From NCBI RefSeq assembly GCF_900100205.1, contig NZ_FNEQ01000001.1, positions 372,001 to 436,000 of the forward strand: a stretch of 64,000 nt of DNA, given 5' to 3'. Below are positions 56,527 to 64,000 of this stretch, piece after piece. The DNA is from Duganella sp. OV510. GTDB lineage: Bacteria; Pseudomonadota; Gammaproteobacteria; Burkholderiales; Burkholderiaceae_D. The notes beneath the pieces were generated by a model that was not told where the DNA came from, searched no databases, and saw nothing but the letters and a program-made list of their open reading frames with translations. Each line of letters opens with the position of its first letter. The first letter of the stretch is position 1. The translations under genes were made by a program, and so were the position numbers.

Positions 56527-58788
56527 TTAGGCGCGGCGGGCTTCCTGGACGCCGGTGACTTCGGCGATGGCGTTCAGCGCTTTTTGCAGCTGGGCGGTGG
56601 CGCCGATTTCGGCGGTGAAGGTCATGCGCGCGAAACCTTTTGCCGATTGCGTGTTCACGCCGATGACGTTGATCTTTTCACGCGAGAAGACTTCGGAAAT
56701 GTCGCGCAACAGGCCTTGACGGTCGTTCGCCAGGATGAAGATGTCGACCGGGTAGACGGTGTCGGAACCCGCACGCCCCCACTCCGTAAAAATCACCCGC
56801 TCCGGCGCCTTGGCGCGCATTTCGGCGAAGTTCTTGCACGTGGCGCGGTGGATCGAAACGCCTTTGCCACGCGTGACGAAGCCGACAATGCCGTCCGGCG
56901 GCGCCGGCTTGCAGCATTTCGCCAGCTGCGTCATCAAGCCGTCCGTCCCCACCACCAGCACGCCCGACTTGGCGCCCTGCTCCACGCTCGATGCGCGGCT
57001 CTTGCCGAGGAAGACTTCGTCCGCCGGCTCGGCCGGCTCGCCACTGTCGTGCAGCGCTTGCTCGATGTGGCGCAGGCTGAATTCGTCCTTGCCCACCGAC
57101 AGGAACAGGTCGTCCACCTTGGCGAAGCCGAGCTTGTTGGCCAGCGCTTCCAGATTGACCGCCGTCTTGCCTTCGCGCTGCAGCGTTTTCTCGACCATCG
57201 CGCGGCCGTGCGACAGCGTTTCCTGCATGTCGATGGCGTGGAACCAGGCGCGGATTTTCGAGCGCGTGCGCGTCGCCACCGTGTATTCGTCGCTGAGCCA
57301 GTCGCGCGATGGACCGGCCGTGCCCGGTGCACCCTTGGCGGTGATGATTTCGCAGGTCTGGCCGTTTTTCAGCGGCGTGTTCAGCGGCACCATGATGCCG
57401 TCCACCCGCGCGCCACGGCAGCGGTGGCCGACATCGCTGTGCAGGTGATAGGCGAAGTCGACCGGCGTGGCGCCGACCGGCAGTTCGATCACGCGCGCCT
57501 GCGGCGTCAGCACGAAGATGCGGTCGTCCAGCGCGGCAGCCTTGAGCTTTTCCACCCATTCGCGCTGCTGCTCTTCCTGGCCGACCACGGCGTCGGCGAC
57601 GTCGGTTTTCCACGCCAGCAGTTGACGCAGCCAGGCGATTTTTTCGTCGTACTTCTGGCCCTGGAAGTTGGAACCACCCTCTTCCTTGTAGCGCCAGTGC
57701 GCCGCCACGCCGTATTCGGCGAAGTTGTGCATTTCCTGGGTGCGGATCTGCACTTCCAGCGGCCGGCCATCTTCCGCCGTCACCACCGTGTGCAGCGAGC
57801 GGTAGCCGTTCGGCTTGGGACGCGAGATGTAGTCGTCGAATTCTTTCGGGATCGGCGTCCAGATATTGTGCACCACGCCCAGCACGGTGTAGCAGGTCTT
57901 GACGTCGGCGACGATGACGCGGAAGGCGCGCACATCGTACAGGTCGGTGAAGTCCAGCTCCTTGCCTTTCATCTTGCTCCAGATGGAGTAGATGTGCTTG
58001 GGCCGGCCAAACACTTCCGCCTCGATGCCGGCCGCCGCCATTTCCGATTGCAGCCGGGCGATCGCGTTGGTGACGAAGCCTTCGCGCATCATGCGCTTTT
58101 CTTCCAGCATCTTGGCGATGCGCTTGTAGGTATCCGGCTCGATGAAACGGAACGACAGGTCTTCCAGCTCCCATTTCAGCTGCCAGATGCCGAGGCGGTT
58201 GGCCAGCGGCGCGTACAGGTCCAGCGTTTCGCGCCCGTAGGCGCAGGTCATGTCGTTGAACAGCTTGATGTCGGCAAAGTAGCGCAGCGTGGTGACGCAG
58301 GACGCCAGCCGCACCAGCACCACCCGCATGTCGGAGGCCATGGCCAGCAGCATCTTGCGCAGTGTTTCCACTTGCGCGACCGCCATCTGCTGGGCGTTGC
58401 GGCCGCGGCCCGGTCCGGCGGCAGCAGCGCCGGTGTTCTGGTTTTGCGTCAGCTCGCGCAGGCGTATCAGCTGGCGCACGCCGGATACCAGTTCGTTGAC
58501 GTCGGTGCCGAAGCGCGGCTCGATCACGGCCGCCTGCTCGGTGTCAAGCACGGTCAGCTCGAACAGCAGTCCGGCGATGCGGGTTTCGACGTCGGTACTG
58601 AGGTAGGCCAGCGTGCTGGCCACGCCCACCGCGAACTCCAGCGCGGTCTGGCCGCTGCTGCATTGTTTGTCGGCGTAGATGGTGCTGGCGAATTCCAGCG
58701 CCGCCAGCATGCGGGCGCTTTCGTCAGGCGTGAGTCCCTGGACCAGTTGCTCGGAAGTGGCACTGGTCAGCGCAGTCGTGGATACCAT
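56527..58788 (-). CDS. relA: (p)ppGpp synthetase RelA
   Basis: RelA synthesises (p)ppGpp on stalled ribosomes in the stringent response. The 753-aa protein lacks the HD-type hydrolase signature in its N-terminus, so it is a synthetase only. The synthetase domain has IWSKMKGKELDFTDLYDVRAF and EFDDYISRPKPNGYRSLHT (EFDD near residue 316, the acidic EXDD form of monofunctional RelA). TGS (LTPQARVIELPVGATPVDFAY), zinc-finger and C-terminal ACT domains follow. I chose the ATG at 58788. It lies next to a RidA gene, and the inverted repeat is at its 3' end. Confidence 0.93.
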   Translation of the reverse strand: MVSTTALTSATSEQLVQGLTPDESARMLAALEFASTIYADKQCSSGQTALEFAVGVASTLAYLSTDVETRIAGLLFELTVLDTEQAAVIEPRFGTDVNELVSGVRQLIRLRELTQNQNTGAAAAGPGRGRNAQQMAVAQVETLRKMLLAMASDMRVVLVRLASCVTTLRYFADIKLFNDMTCAYGRETLDLYAPLANRLGIWQLKWELEDLSFRFIEPDTYKRIAKMLEEKRMMREGFVTNAIARLQSEMAAAGIEAEVFGRPKHIYSIWSKMKGKELDFTDLYDVRAFRVIVADVKTCYTVLGVVHNIWTPIPKEFDDYISRPKPNGYRSLHTVVTAEDGRPLEVQIRTQEMHNFAEYGVAAHWRYKEEGGSNFQGQKYDEKIAWLRQLLAWKTDVADAVVGQEEQQREWVEKLKAAALDDRIFVLTPQARVIELPVGATPVDFAYHLHSDVGHRCRGARVDGIMVPLNTPLKNGQTCEIITAKGAPGTAGPSRDWLSDEYTVATRTRSKIRAWFHAIDMQETLSHGRAMVEKTLQREGKTAVNLEALANKLGFAKVDDLFLSVGKDEFSLRHIEQALHDSGEPAEPADEVFLGKSRASSVEQGAKSGVLVVGTDGLMTQLAKCCKPAPPDGIVGFVTRGKGVSIHRATCKNFAEMRAKAPERVIFTEWGRAGSDTVYPVDIFILANDRQGLLRDISEVFSREKINVIGVNTQSAKGFARMTFTAEIGATAQLQKALNAIAEVTGVQEARRA

Positions 58789-58795
58789 GGTATTC

Positions 58796-59146
58796 CTAGC
58801 GCTGCGCGGCGACGACAACAATCTCCACCAGCCACTTCGGATCGGCCAGCCGCGCTTCGACGGTGGCGCGTGGCGGCGTGTGGCCTTGCGCCACCCAGGC
58901 GTCCCACTCTTCGTTCATGCCGGCGAAATCTGCCAGGTCCTTGATGAAGATATGGCAGCTGAGGATGCAGGTCTTGTCGCTGCCGGCTTCCGCCAGCAGA
59001 CGGTCGACATGTGCCAGCACTTCGCGCGTCTGGCCATGGATGTCGGCCGACGTGTCTTCCGCCACCTGGCCGGCCAGGTACACCGTGTTGTTGTGAATCG
59101 CTACCTCGGACAGGCGCTTGCCTACATACAGTCGTTTGATTTCCAT
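58796..59146 (-). CDS. RidA family protein (enamine/imine deaminase)
   Basis: A 116-aa YjgF/YER057c/UK114-family protein. RidA hydrolyses reactive enamines and imines produced by PLP enzymes. The family blocks VYLAGQVAED and a C-terminal PRATVEARLADPKWLVEI are present, with the Arg expected to bind the substrate carboxylate in that block. It begins 5 bp after the alpha/beta hydrolase and is 8 bp before relA, all on the minus strand. Confidence 0.88.
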   Translation of the reverse strand: MEIKRLYVGKRLSEVAIHNNTVYLAGQVAEDTSADIHGQTREVLAHVDRLLAEAGSDKTCILSCHIFIKDLADFAGMNEEWDAWVAQGHTPPRATVEARLADPKWLVEIVVVAAQR

Positions 59147-59151
59147 ACTTA

Positions 59152-60030
59152 TTAACCTAACAGGAATTGCTTTGCTATGTGAATCTGATCGTCGTGAATG
59201 AAGGTCGGCGCGTGGCCGACGTTCGGAATTTCCACCAGTTGTGCTTTCGGGCCGCGCTGGCTCATCTGTTGCGCCGTTTCGCGCGACAGCAGGTCGGAGT
59301 CGGCGCCGCGCACCAGCAAGGTCGGGCAGGTGATGGCGTCATACGCCGCCCACAGCATGGCCTGATCGGCTTCGGCGCGCTCCGGCGTGGCCGAGCGGAA
59401 TGGCAGCGCCAGCCCCATATCATAATGGCGTACCCATTTTCCGTCCTTGTCCTGGCGCAAAACATCGGCGGCCAGCTTGTGCCATTCGTCAGCAGTGTGC
59501 TCGCCAAACTGGGTGGAGACGTCGCGCACGAACTGCGCGCCCGCTTCAAAACTGTCGAAGCGCAGGTCCTGGCCGATGTAGTCACCGATGCGCTGCATCG
59601 CCATCGGCGCCAGCACCGGGCCGATATCGTTCAGCACCAGCTTGCGGATCGGGTTGCCCGGCAGCGAAGCCAGGCCCATGCCGATCAGGCCGCCCATCGA
59701 GGTGCCGAACCAGTCGACCTTCTGACTTTCGGCGTCTGGCAGCACGCGCGCCAGCAAGGTTACGATATCGCTGACATACTGCGGGATGACGTACAGCTGT
59801 GGATTCTTCAGCCAGTCGGAGCGGCCGCGGCCGACGATGTCGGGGGCAATCACGCGGTAATCCTTGGCCAGCGCGCGCGCCATGTAGTCGAAGTCATCGC
59901 CGACGCGGGTCACGCCGTGCACGCACAGCAGCACATTGGGATTGGCCTCATCGCCCCACTCTTTGTAGGACATGCGATGCAAGCCTGCCAGCGACAGGCA
60001 TTGAACAGACTTTATTTTGGCTTCGAGCAT
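59152..60030 (-). CDS. alpha/beta hydrolase
   Basis: A 292-aa alpha/beta-fold hydrolase. The oxyanion loop is VHGVTRVGDDFD, the nucleophile elbow is GTSMGG (S111) and the acid is in RGADSDLLS; the catalytic His is in NVGHAPTF near residue 276. It resembles the haloperoxidase/esterase-like group. The substrate is unknown. It probably shares an operon with the RidA and relA genes. Confidence 0.87.
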   Translation of the reverse strand: MLEAKIKSVQCLSLAGLHRMSYKEWGDEANPNVLLCVHGVTRVGDDFDYMARALAKDYRVIAPDIVGRGRSDWLKNPQLYVIPQYVSDIVTLLARVLPDAESQKVDWFGTSMGGLIGMGLASLPGNPIRKLVLNDIGPVLAPMAMQRIGDYIGQDLRFDSFEAGAQFVRDVSTQFGEHTADEWHKLAADVLRQDKDGKWVRHYDMGLALPFRSATPERAEADQAMLWAAYDAITCPTLLVRGADSDLLSRETAQQMSQRGPKAQLVEIPNVGHAPTFIHDDQIHIAKQFLLG

Positions 60031-60134
60031 GCGGCTTCCTTAATGTTCAGAAACACCATTTTACCGCGTTGTGGTTAAAATCCTATTAAAGTGTAGCGCA
60101 GCGCACCCCAATCTCCAACCCTGTAGAGGACAGT

Positions 60135-60929
60135 ATGGCAAACAAGACTTTGAGCGGTAAAACCGCGTTGGTTACCGGTTCCACCTCCGGCATCGGTTTG
60201 GGCATCGCCCGTTCGTTGGCGGCGGAAGGCGCCAACGTGCTGCTGAACGGCTTTGGCGACGCCAAGGAAATCGCGCAACTGCAGGTCGACCTGGCCAAGG
60301 AATTCGGCGTGCAGGTCGCGTATCACAATGCCGACATGACCAAGCCGGCGGAAATCGAGGCGATGATCAAGTTTGCCGGCGACAAGTTCGGCGGCGTCGA
60401 CGTGCTGGTGAATAACGCCGGCATCCAGTTCGTCGCCAATGTCGAGGAATTCCCGGTGGAGAAATGGGATGCCATCATCGCCATCAACCTGACCTCGGCC
60501 TTCCACACCTCGCGCCTGGTGCTGCCGCGCATGCGCGAACAGAACTGGGGCCGCATCATCAATCTGGCGTCGACCCACGGCCTGGTGGCGTCGGCCGGCA
60601 AGTCGGCTTACGTCGCTGCCAAGCATGGCCTGATCGGCCTGACCAAGGCGAATGCGCTGGAAACCGCCACCACCGGCGTCACCGTCAACGCCATCTGCCC
60701 CGGCTTCGTGCTGACGCCACTGGTGCAGAAGCAGGTCGACGACCGCGCCACGCGCGACGGCATCTCCAACGAGCAGGCGAAACAAGCCCTGCTGGCGGAC
60801 AAGCAGCCATCCGGCGAGTTTGTCACGCCGGAAGAGCTGGGCGCGCTGGCGGTGTTCCTGTGCTCGGATGCCGCCAAGCAGGTGCGCGGGGTGGCCTGGA
60901 ATATGGACGGCGGCTGGGTCGCGCAGTAA
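60135..60929 (+). CDS. bdhA: 3-hydroxybutyrate dehydrogenase
   Basis: A 264-aa NAD+-dependent short-chain dehydrogenase of the SDR type. The cofactor loop is TGSTSGIGLGIARSL, NNAGIQF marks strand 4, and the catalytic Ser-Tyr-Lys is in ASTHGLVASAGKSAYVAAKH. The insert QVDDRATRDGISNEQAKQAL and the ending EFVTPEELGALAVFL are characteristic of 3-hydroxybutyrate dehydrogenase, which links PHB or butyrate breakdown to acetoacetate. It is followed by dctA in the same direction. Confidence 0.93.
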   Translation: MANKTLSGKTALVTGSTSGIGLGIARSLAAEGANVLLNGFGDAKEIAQLQVDLAKEFGVQVAYHNADMTKPAEIEAMIKFAGDKFGGVDVLVNNAGIQFVANVEEFPVEKWDAIIAINLTSAFHTSRLVLPRMREQNWGRIINLASTHGLVASAGKSAYVAAKHGLIGLTKANALETATTGVTVNAICPGFVLTPLVQKQVDDRATRDGISNEQAKQALLADKQPSGEFVTPEELGALAVFLCSDAAKQVRGVAWNMDGGWVAQ

Positions 60930-60945
60930 GTAGTATCCCTTACTC

Positions 60946-61001
60946 CGGGCAGATATCACTGGCGCGTATTTGCGGTTTTCCACAATAGTGATATCTGCCC
61001 G
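60946..61001. promoter_or_regulatory. 15-bp perfect inverted repeat upstream of dctA
   Basis: CGGGCAGATATCACT (60946-60960) and AGTGATATCTGCCCG (60987-61001) are perfect complements with a 26-nt spacer. The spacer contains a sigma54-like TGGCGCG...TTGCG element with one base less than the usual spacing. It could be an operator for dctA or a 3' hairpin of bdhA. Confidence 0.55.
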
Positions 61002-61045
61002 CTTGCGAGATGATGCACTCCTCACACGAACCACGAGGAGACCCC

Positions 61046-62350
61046 GTGAAAAAACCATTCTATAAAGTCCTGTACATACAGGTACTCTTCGCCATCGTCT
61101 GCGGCGTGTTGCTGGGTGTTTACCTGCCAACCGACGCAGTCGCCATGAAACCACTGGGTGACGGCTTCATCAAGCTGATCAAAATGATCATCGCCCCTGT
61201 GATCTTCTGCACCGTCGTCTCCGGCATCGCCGGCATGCAGGACGTGAAAAAAATCGGCCGCGTCGGCGGCAAAGCGCTGATTTACTTCGAAGTCGTGTCG
61301 ACCTTCGCTCTGGCGATCGGCCTGATCGTCGCCAACGTGCTGAAACCAGGCGCCGGCTTCAACGCCGATCCAGCCCACCTGGATACCAAGGCCATCGCGC
61401 AATACACGCACGCGGAAGGTCTGACCACCACCGATTTCCTCATGAACATCATTCCAAAGACGTTCGTCGATGCTTTCGCCAAGGGTGACATCCTGCAAGT
61501 GCTGCTGATCGCCATCCTGTTCGGTTTCTCGCTGTCGCTGCTGGGCGAGCGCGGCCGTGCGATCACCAAGTTCATCGATGACATCTCGCACGTCATCTTC
61601 GGTGTCGTGAACATCATCATGAAAGCCGCGCCGATCGGTGCCTTCGGCGCGATGGCCTTCACCATCGGCAAATACGGCCTGGCGTCGCTGATCCCGCTGG
61701 CCAAGCTGATGGGTTCGTTCTACCTGACCTGCTTCCTGTTCGTGTTTGTGGTGCTGGGCATTATCGCCAAGTACACCGGCTTCTCGATCATCAAGTTCAT
61801 CAAGTACATCAAGGAAGAACTGCTGATCGTGCTGGGCACCAGCTCGTCGGAATCGGCCCTGCCTTCGCTGATGACCAAGCTGGAACGCCTGGGCTGCTCG
61901 AAACCAGTGGTTGGCCTGGTGGTTCCTACCGGTTACTCGTTCAACCTGGACGGCACCAATATCTACATGACCATGGCGGCACTGTTCGTGGCCCAGGCCA
62001 CCAACACCGACCTGACGCTGATGCAGGAACTGACCATCCTCGGCGTGGCGATGCTGACCTCGAAAGGCGCATCGGGCATCACCGGCGCCGGCTTCATCAC
62101 GCTGGCGGCAACGCTGGCCGTGGTGCCGACGATTCCGGTGGCCGGCATGGCGCTGATCCTGGGTATCGACCGCTTCATGAGCGAATGCCGCGCGCTGACC
62201 AACTTCGTCGGCAACGGCGTCGCCACCGTGGTGGTGTCCAGCTGGGAAAAAGAACTGGACCGCGACACCCTGAACGCCGAGCTGAACAATCCAGGCTCAA
62301 CCGTCAAACCGGAAGTCGTCCTGCCAGCGACCGCGAGCGCAGCGCACTAA
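61046..62350 (+). CDS. dctA: C4-dicarboxylate transporter DctA
   Basis: A 434-aa inner-membrane symporter of the dicarboxylate/amino acid:cation (DAACS) family that takes up succinate, fumarate and malate. Visible family motifs are the hairpin motif [14 protein letters not shown], the [15 protein letters not shown] segment and [22 protein letters not shown] chose the GTG at 61046 because GAGGAG lies 5-6 nt upstream. A terminator follows. It is probably co-regulated with bdhA upstream, but the 15-bp dyad between them suggests separate control. Confidence 0.95.
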   Translation: MKKPFYKVLYIQVLFAIVCGVLLGVYLPTDAVAMKPLGDGFIKLIKMIIAPVIFCTVVSGIAGMQDVKKIGRVGGKALIYFEVVSTFALAIGLIVANVLKPGAGFNADPAHLDTKAIAQYTHAEGLTTTDFLMNIIPKTFVDAFAKGDILQVLLIAILFGFSLSLLGERGRAITKFIDDISHVIFGVVNIIMKAAPIGAFGAMAFTIGKYGLASLIPLAKLMGSFYLTCFLFVFVVLGIIAKYTGFSIIKFIKYIKEELLIVLGTSSSESALPSLMTKLERLGCSKPVVGLVVPTGYSFNLDGTNIYMTMAALFVAQATNTDLTLMQELTILGVAMLTSKGASGITGAGFITLAATLAVVPTIPVAGMALILGIDRFMSECRALTNFVGNGVATVVVSSWEKELDRDTLNAELNNPGSTVKPEVVLPATASAAH

Positions 62351-62368
62351 GCGCCCCGCCTGCCAACA

Positions 62369-62402
62369 AAGCCCCGCGCAGCGATGCCCGGGGCTTTTTT
62401 TG
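62369..62402 (+). terminator. intrinsic terminator after dctA
   Basis: AAGCCCCG (62369-62376) pairs with CGGGGCTT (62389-62396) around a 12-nt loop, followed by a T-run. It ends the dctA transcript. Confidence 0.88.
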
Positions 62403-62474
62403 TAGCACAAACGCGCTACATACAAGGATGAGCACGCATGTGAAAATGATATTTTTAATATTAACGGTGATCAC

Positions 62475-63026
62475 ATGAACAAGTTCCTCCGCGCCCTGGC
62501 CTGCACCGCGCTGCTGGCCTCGGCCGGCGTTGCCCACGCCGGCCTGTACGAATACCAGTACACCTTCAGCGACGGTAGCCTGGTCAGCGGCAAGTTCCAG
62601 GGCACGGCCAACGGCAACCTGATTACTGGTCTTAGCAATTTTTCCGCCTACGTCAATGGCGAAGCGTTCGCCAACAATGGCAATCTGGAGATCCGCGATG
62701 CCACCGGCAACGGCGCTGGCGTGCTGTCTTTCGACGGCAAGCAGACCAGCCTGCTGGTGTTGAACAGTTTCCAGTCCGGCAGCCACGTACTGCTGCTTGG
62801 CGCCTTCCTGGGCAGCCCTGTCACCAACGTCATCAATTACTGGACGCCGACCCAGGGCAACGCCGAAGGACCGGATATGACGCCCTATTCCAGCTTCAGC
62901 TGGCGCGTGAGCGCCGTACCCGAACCTTCCACCAGCGCCATGCTGCTGGCCGGACTGGCGCTGGTGGGCGTCGCCGCCCGCCGCCGCAAGACCGCGCGCC
63001 TGTGTTCCGGGCCGATTGTCCGGTAG
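62475..63026 (+). CDS. PEP-CTERM sorting domain protein
   Basis: A 183-aa exported protein with an N-terminal signal peptide (MNKFLRALACTALLASAGVAHA) and a C-terminal PEP-CTERM signal: VPEPSTSAML, a hydrophobic helix LLAGLALVGVAA and a basic cluster RRRK. Such proteins are processed by the exosortase system and usually associated with exopolysaccharide or biofilm. The PEP-CTERM tripartite signal is followed by an unusual extra tail (TARLCSGPIVR) after the arginines. The mature part is beta-rich with no known domain. No exosortase gene is in the window. Confidence 0.87.
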   Translation: MNKFLRALACTALLASAGVAHAGLYEYQYTFSDGSLVSGKFQGTANGNLITGLSNFSAYVNGEAFANNGNLEIRDATGNGAGVLSFDGKQTSLLVLNSFQSGSHVLLLGAFLGSPVTNVINYWTPTQGNAEGPDMTPYSSFSWRVSAVPEPSTSAMLLAGLALVGVAARRRKTARLCSGPIVR

Positions 63027-63132
63027 CGGACATCGACAGCGTTCATTTCCGCACACTGCGACGGCGCCAGCCCGCAGAAACGCGTGGCACGGGAGTTGCT
63101 GTAAGCCTTGCATGACAAGACAAGGAGACAGC

Positions 63133-64000
63133 ATGGCGGATCTGACATTGGGCGCGCACGGCAAAGAAGAGAGCATCGCCGTCGACATCAACGCACGCGG
63201 CCAGATGGCCGGCATCATCGTTGAAGACAGCGGCCGCCAGCGCGCGGTGCTATACGACCAGCGCCCGATCGAACTGGCCACGCTGGGCGGCAGCGACAGC
63301 TACACCCGCGACATCAATCAGCGGGGCGACGTGGCCGGCACCGCACAGAATGCCGCCGGCTACTGGCGCGCCTTTGTCGTCCCGCACGGCGGCACCATGC
63401 GCGACGTCGGCACGCTGGGCGGCAACAGCAGCTACGGCGCTGCGATCAACGACCACGGCCAGGTGGCCGGCTACGCCGACACCAGCGACGGCTATTACCG
63501 CGCATTCCGCAGCGATGGCAGCGGCGAACCGGTCGACCTCGGCACGCTGGGCGGCAAGATCAGCTATGCGGCCGGCATCAACACGCATGGCGACATTGTC
63601 GGCACCGCCGCCCTGCCCGACGGCTATCGCCACGCCTTTCTGTACCGCGGCGGCGCCATGCAGGACCTTGGCACGCTGGGCGGGCGGCTGAGCAGCGCCA
63701 CCGCCGTCAACGACCATGGCGTGGTGGTCGGCGCATCGGAAACCACCGGCCGGCGATGGCATGCGTTTGTATGGGAGCGCGGCCGCATGACCGACCTCGG
63801 CGCGCTGGTGGGCTACGGCGACAGTTTCGCCACCGCCGTCAACAACGCCGGCCACGTGGTCGGCAGCATCCGTGTCGGCGACGAGCGGCGTTCATTTGTC
63901 TACCGCGATGGCAAGATGACCGTGCATCCCGGCGGCTACGGCCTGTACCTGGTCAACGCCATCAATAATGAGGAACTGGTGATCGGCGCGCGCTACGCCG
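63133..64000 (+). CDS. HAF-repeat protein, C-terminus beyond window
   Basis: Only the first 289 codons are present. The sequence has at least six repeats of about 40-45 residues that carry DLGTLGG and AxxIN..G.VVG-type motifs, each with a WRAF- or RHAF-like segment, typical of HAF-repeat beta-propeller-like proteins. There is no signal peptide: the protein starts MADLTLGAHGKEE behind an AAGGAGA site. Function is unknown; most HAF proteins are secreted, so a cytosolic start is notable. Confidence 0.85.
   Translation, partial: MADLTLGAHGKEESIAVDINARGQMAGIIVEDSGRQRAVLYDQRPIELATLGGSDSYTRDINQRGDVAGTAQNAAGYWRAFVVPHGGTMRDVGTLGGNSSYGAAINDHGQVAGYADTSDGYYRAFRSDGSGEPVDLGTLGGKISYAAGINTHGDIVGTAALPDGYRHAFLYRGGAMQDLGTLGGRLSSATAVNDHGVVVGASETTGRRWHAFVWERGRMTDLGALVGYGDSFATAVNNAGHVVGSIRVGDERRSFVYRDGKMTVHPGGYGLYLVNAINNEELVIGARYA

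Noticed and set aside
56239..58944. A long open frame (901 codons) on the plus strand through relA
   Set aside because: It is the complement of a clearly conserved RelA. Long antisense frames are common in GC-rich DNA, and the translation shows no conserved motif.

Overview
The window looks like a chromosomal segment of a GC-rich betaproteobacterium, most likely Burkholderiales, family Oxalobacteraceae (Massilia/Duganella/Janthinobacterium group). This is inferred from gene order (smc-zipA-ligA; thrS-infC-rpmI-rplT-pheST-ihfA-merR; a glycine-riboswitch gcvTHP locus), a PEP-CTERM protein, a DUF1631 protein and a PilY1/minor-pilin operon. Almost everything is core housekeeping or signalling. 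I see no prophage, insertion sequence, CRISPR array or integrative element.

Layout. 1-7.3 kb (minus): the 5' end of galU, then ligA, a ZipA-like division gene and smc. 7.4-14.3 kb: PAP2-like membrane protein, glutathione S-transferase, a LysR/LysE divergent pair followed by a 39-bp tandem repeat, a DUF1631 protein, a 65-aa Gly/Ser/Gln-rich protein and a di-heme cytochrome c peroxidase. 14.4-19.9 kb: a stand-alone ClpP-like protease, then a promoter, tandem glycine riboswitch and gcvT-gcvH-(terminator)-gcvP. 19.9-25.2 kb: an ArsR regulator with two small membrane proteins, an atypical chemoreceptor, a small membrane protein, a secreted beta-rich protein and an ABC permease. 25.2-30.7 kb: the ATPase and GntR regulator of that ABC module with a visible operator, exonuclease III, a histidine phosphatase, NAD(P)H-hydrate dehydratase and prfC.

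30.8-38.6 kb is a type IV pilus minor-pilin operon (pilE-fimT-pilV-pilW-pilX-pilY1), followed by an OmpR-type two-component pair whose kinase has almost no periplasmic sensor. 40.5-43.6 kb holds a Crp/Fnr regulator convergent with and overlapping a CHASE3-like/NarX-type kinase, plus its LuxR-type response regulator. 43.7-51.8 kb is the translation cluster: two tRNA-Val genes, a Thr-rich leader peptide with terminator, thrS, infC, rpmI, rplT, pheS, pheT, ihfA and a MerR gene. 52-64 kb carries a CDF metal exporter, AraC regulator, serine hydrolase, an unknown secreted protein, a CAT-like acetyltransferase, relA, RidA, an alpha/beta hydrolase, 3-hydroxybutyrate dehydrogenase, dctA, a PEP-CTERM protein and a truncated HAF-repeat protein.

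The most interesting signals are regulatory. A leader peptide MTPRTTTKLWE followed by an intrinsic terminator lies directly upstream of thrS, which suggests threonine-codon attenuation of a tRNA synthetase operon. A second terminator-like hairpin precedes pheS. infC appears to start at ATA behind a good ribosome binding site. Both tRNA-Val genes have C rather than U at position 33. A long inverted repeat occurs twice, each time between convergent genes. LigA carries what looks like a duplicated helix-hairpin-helix module.
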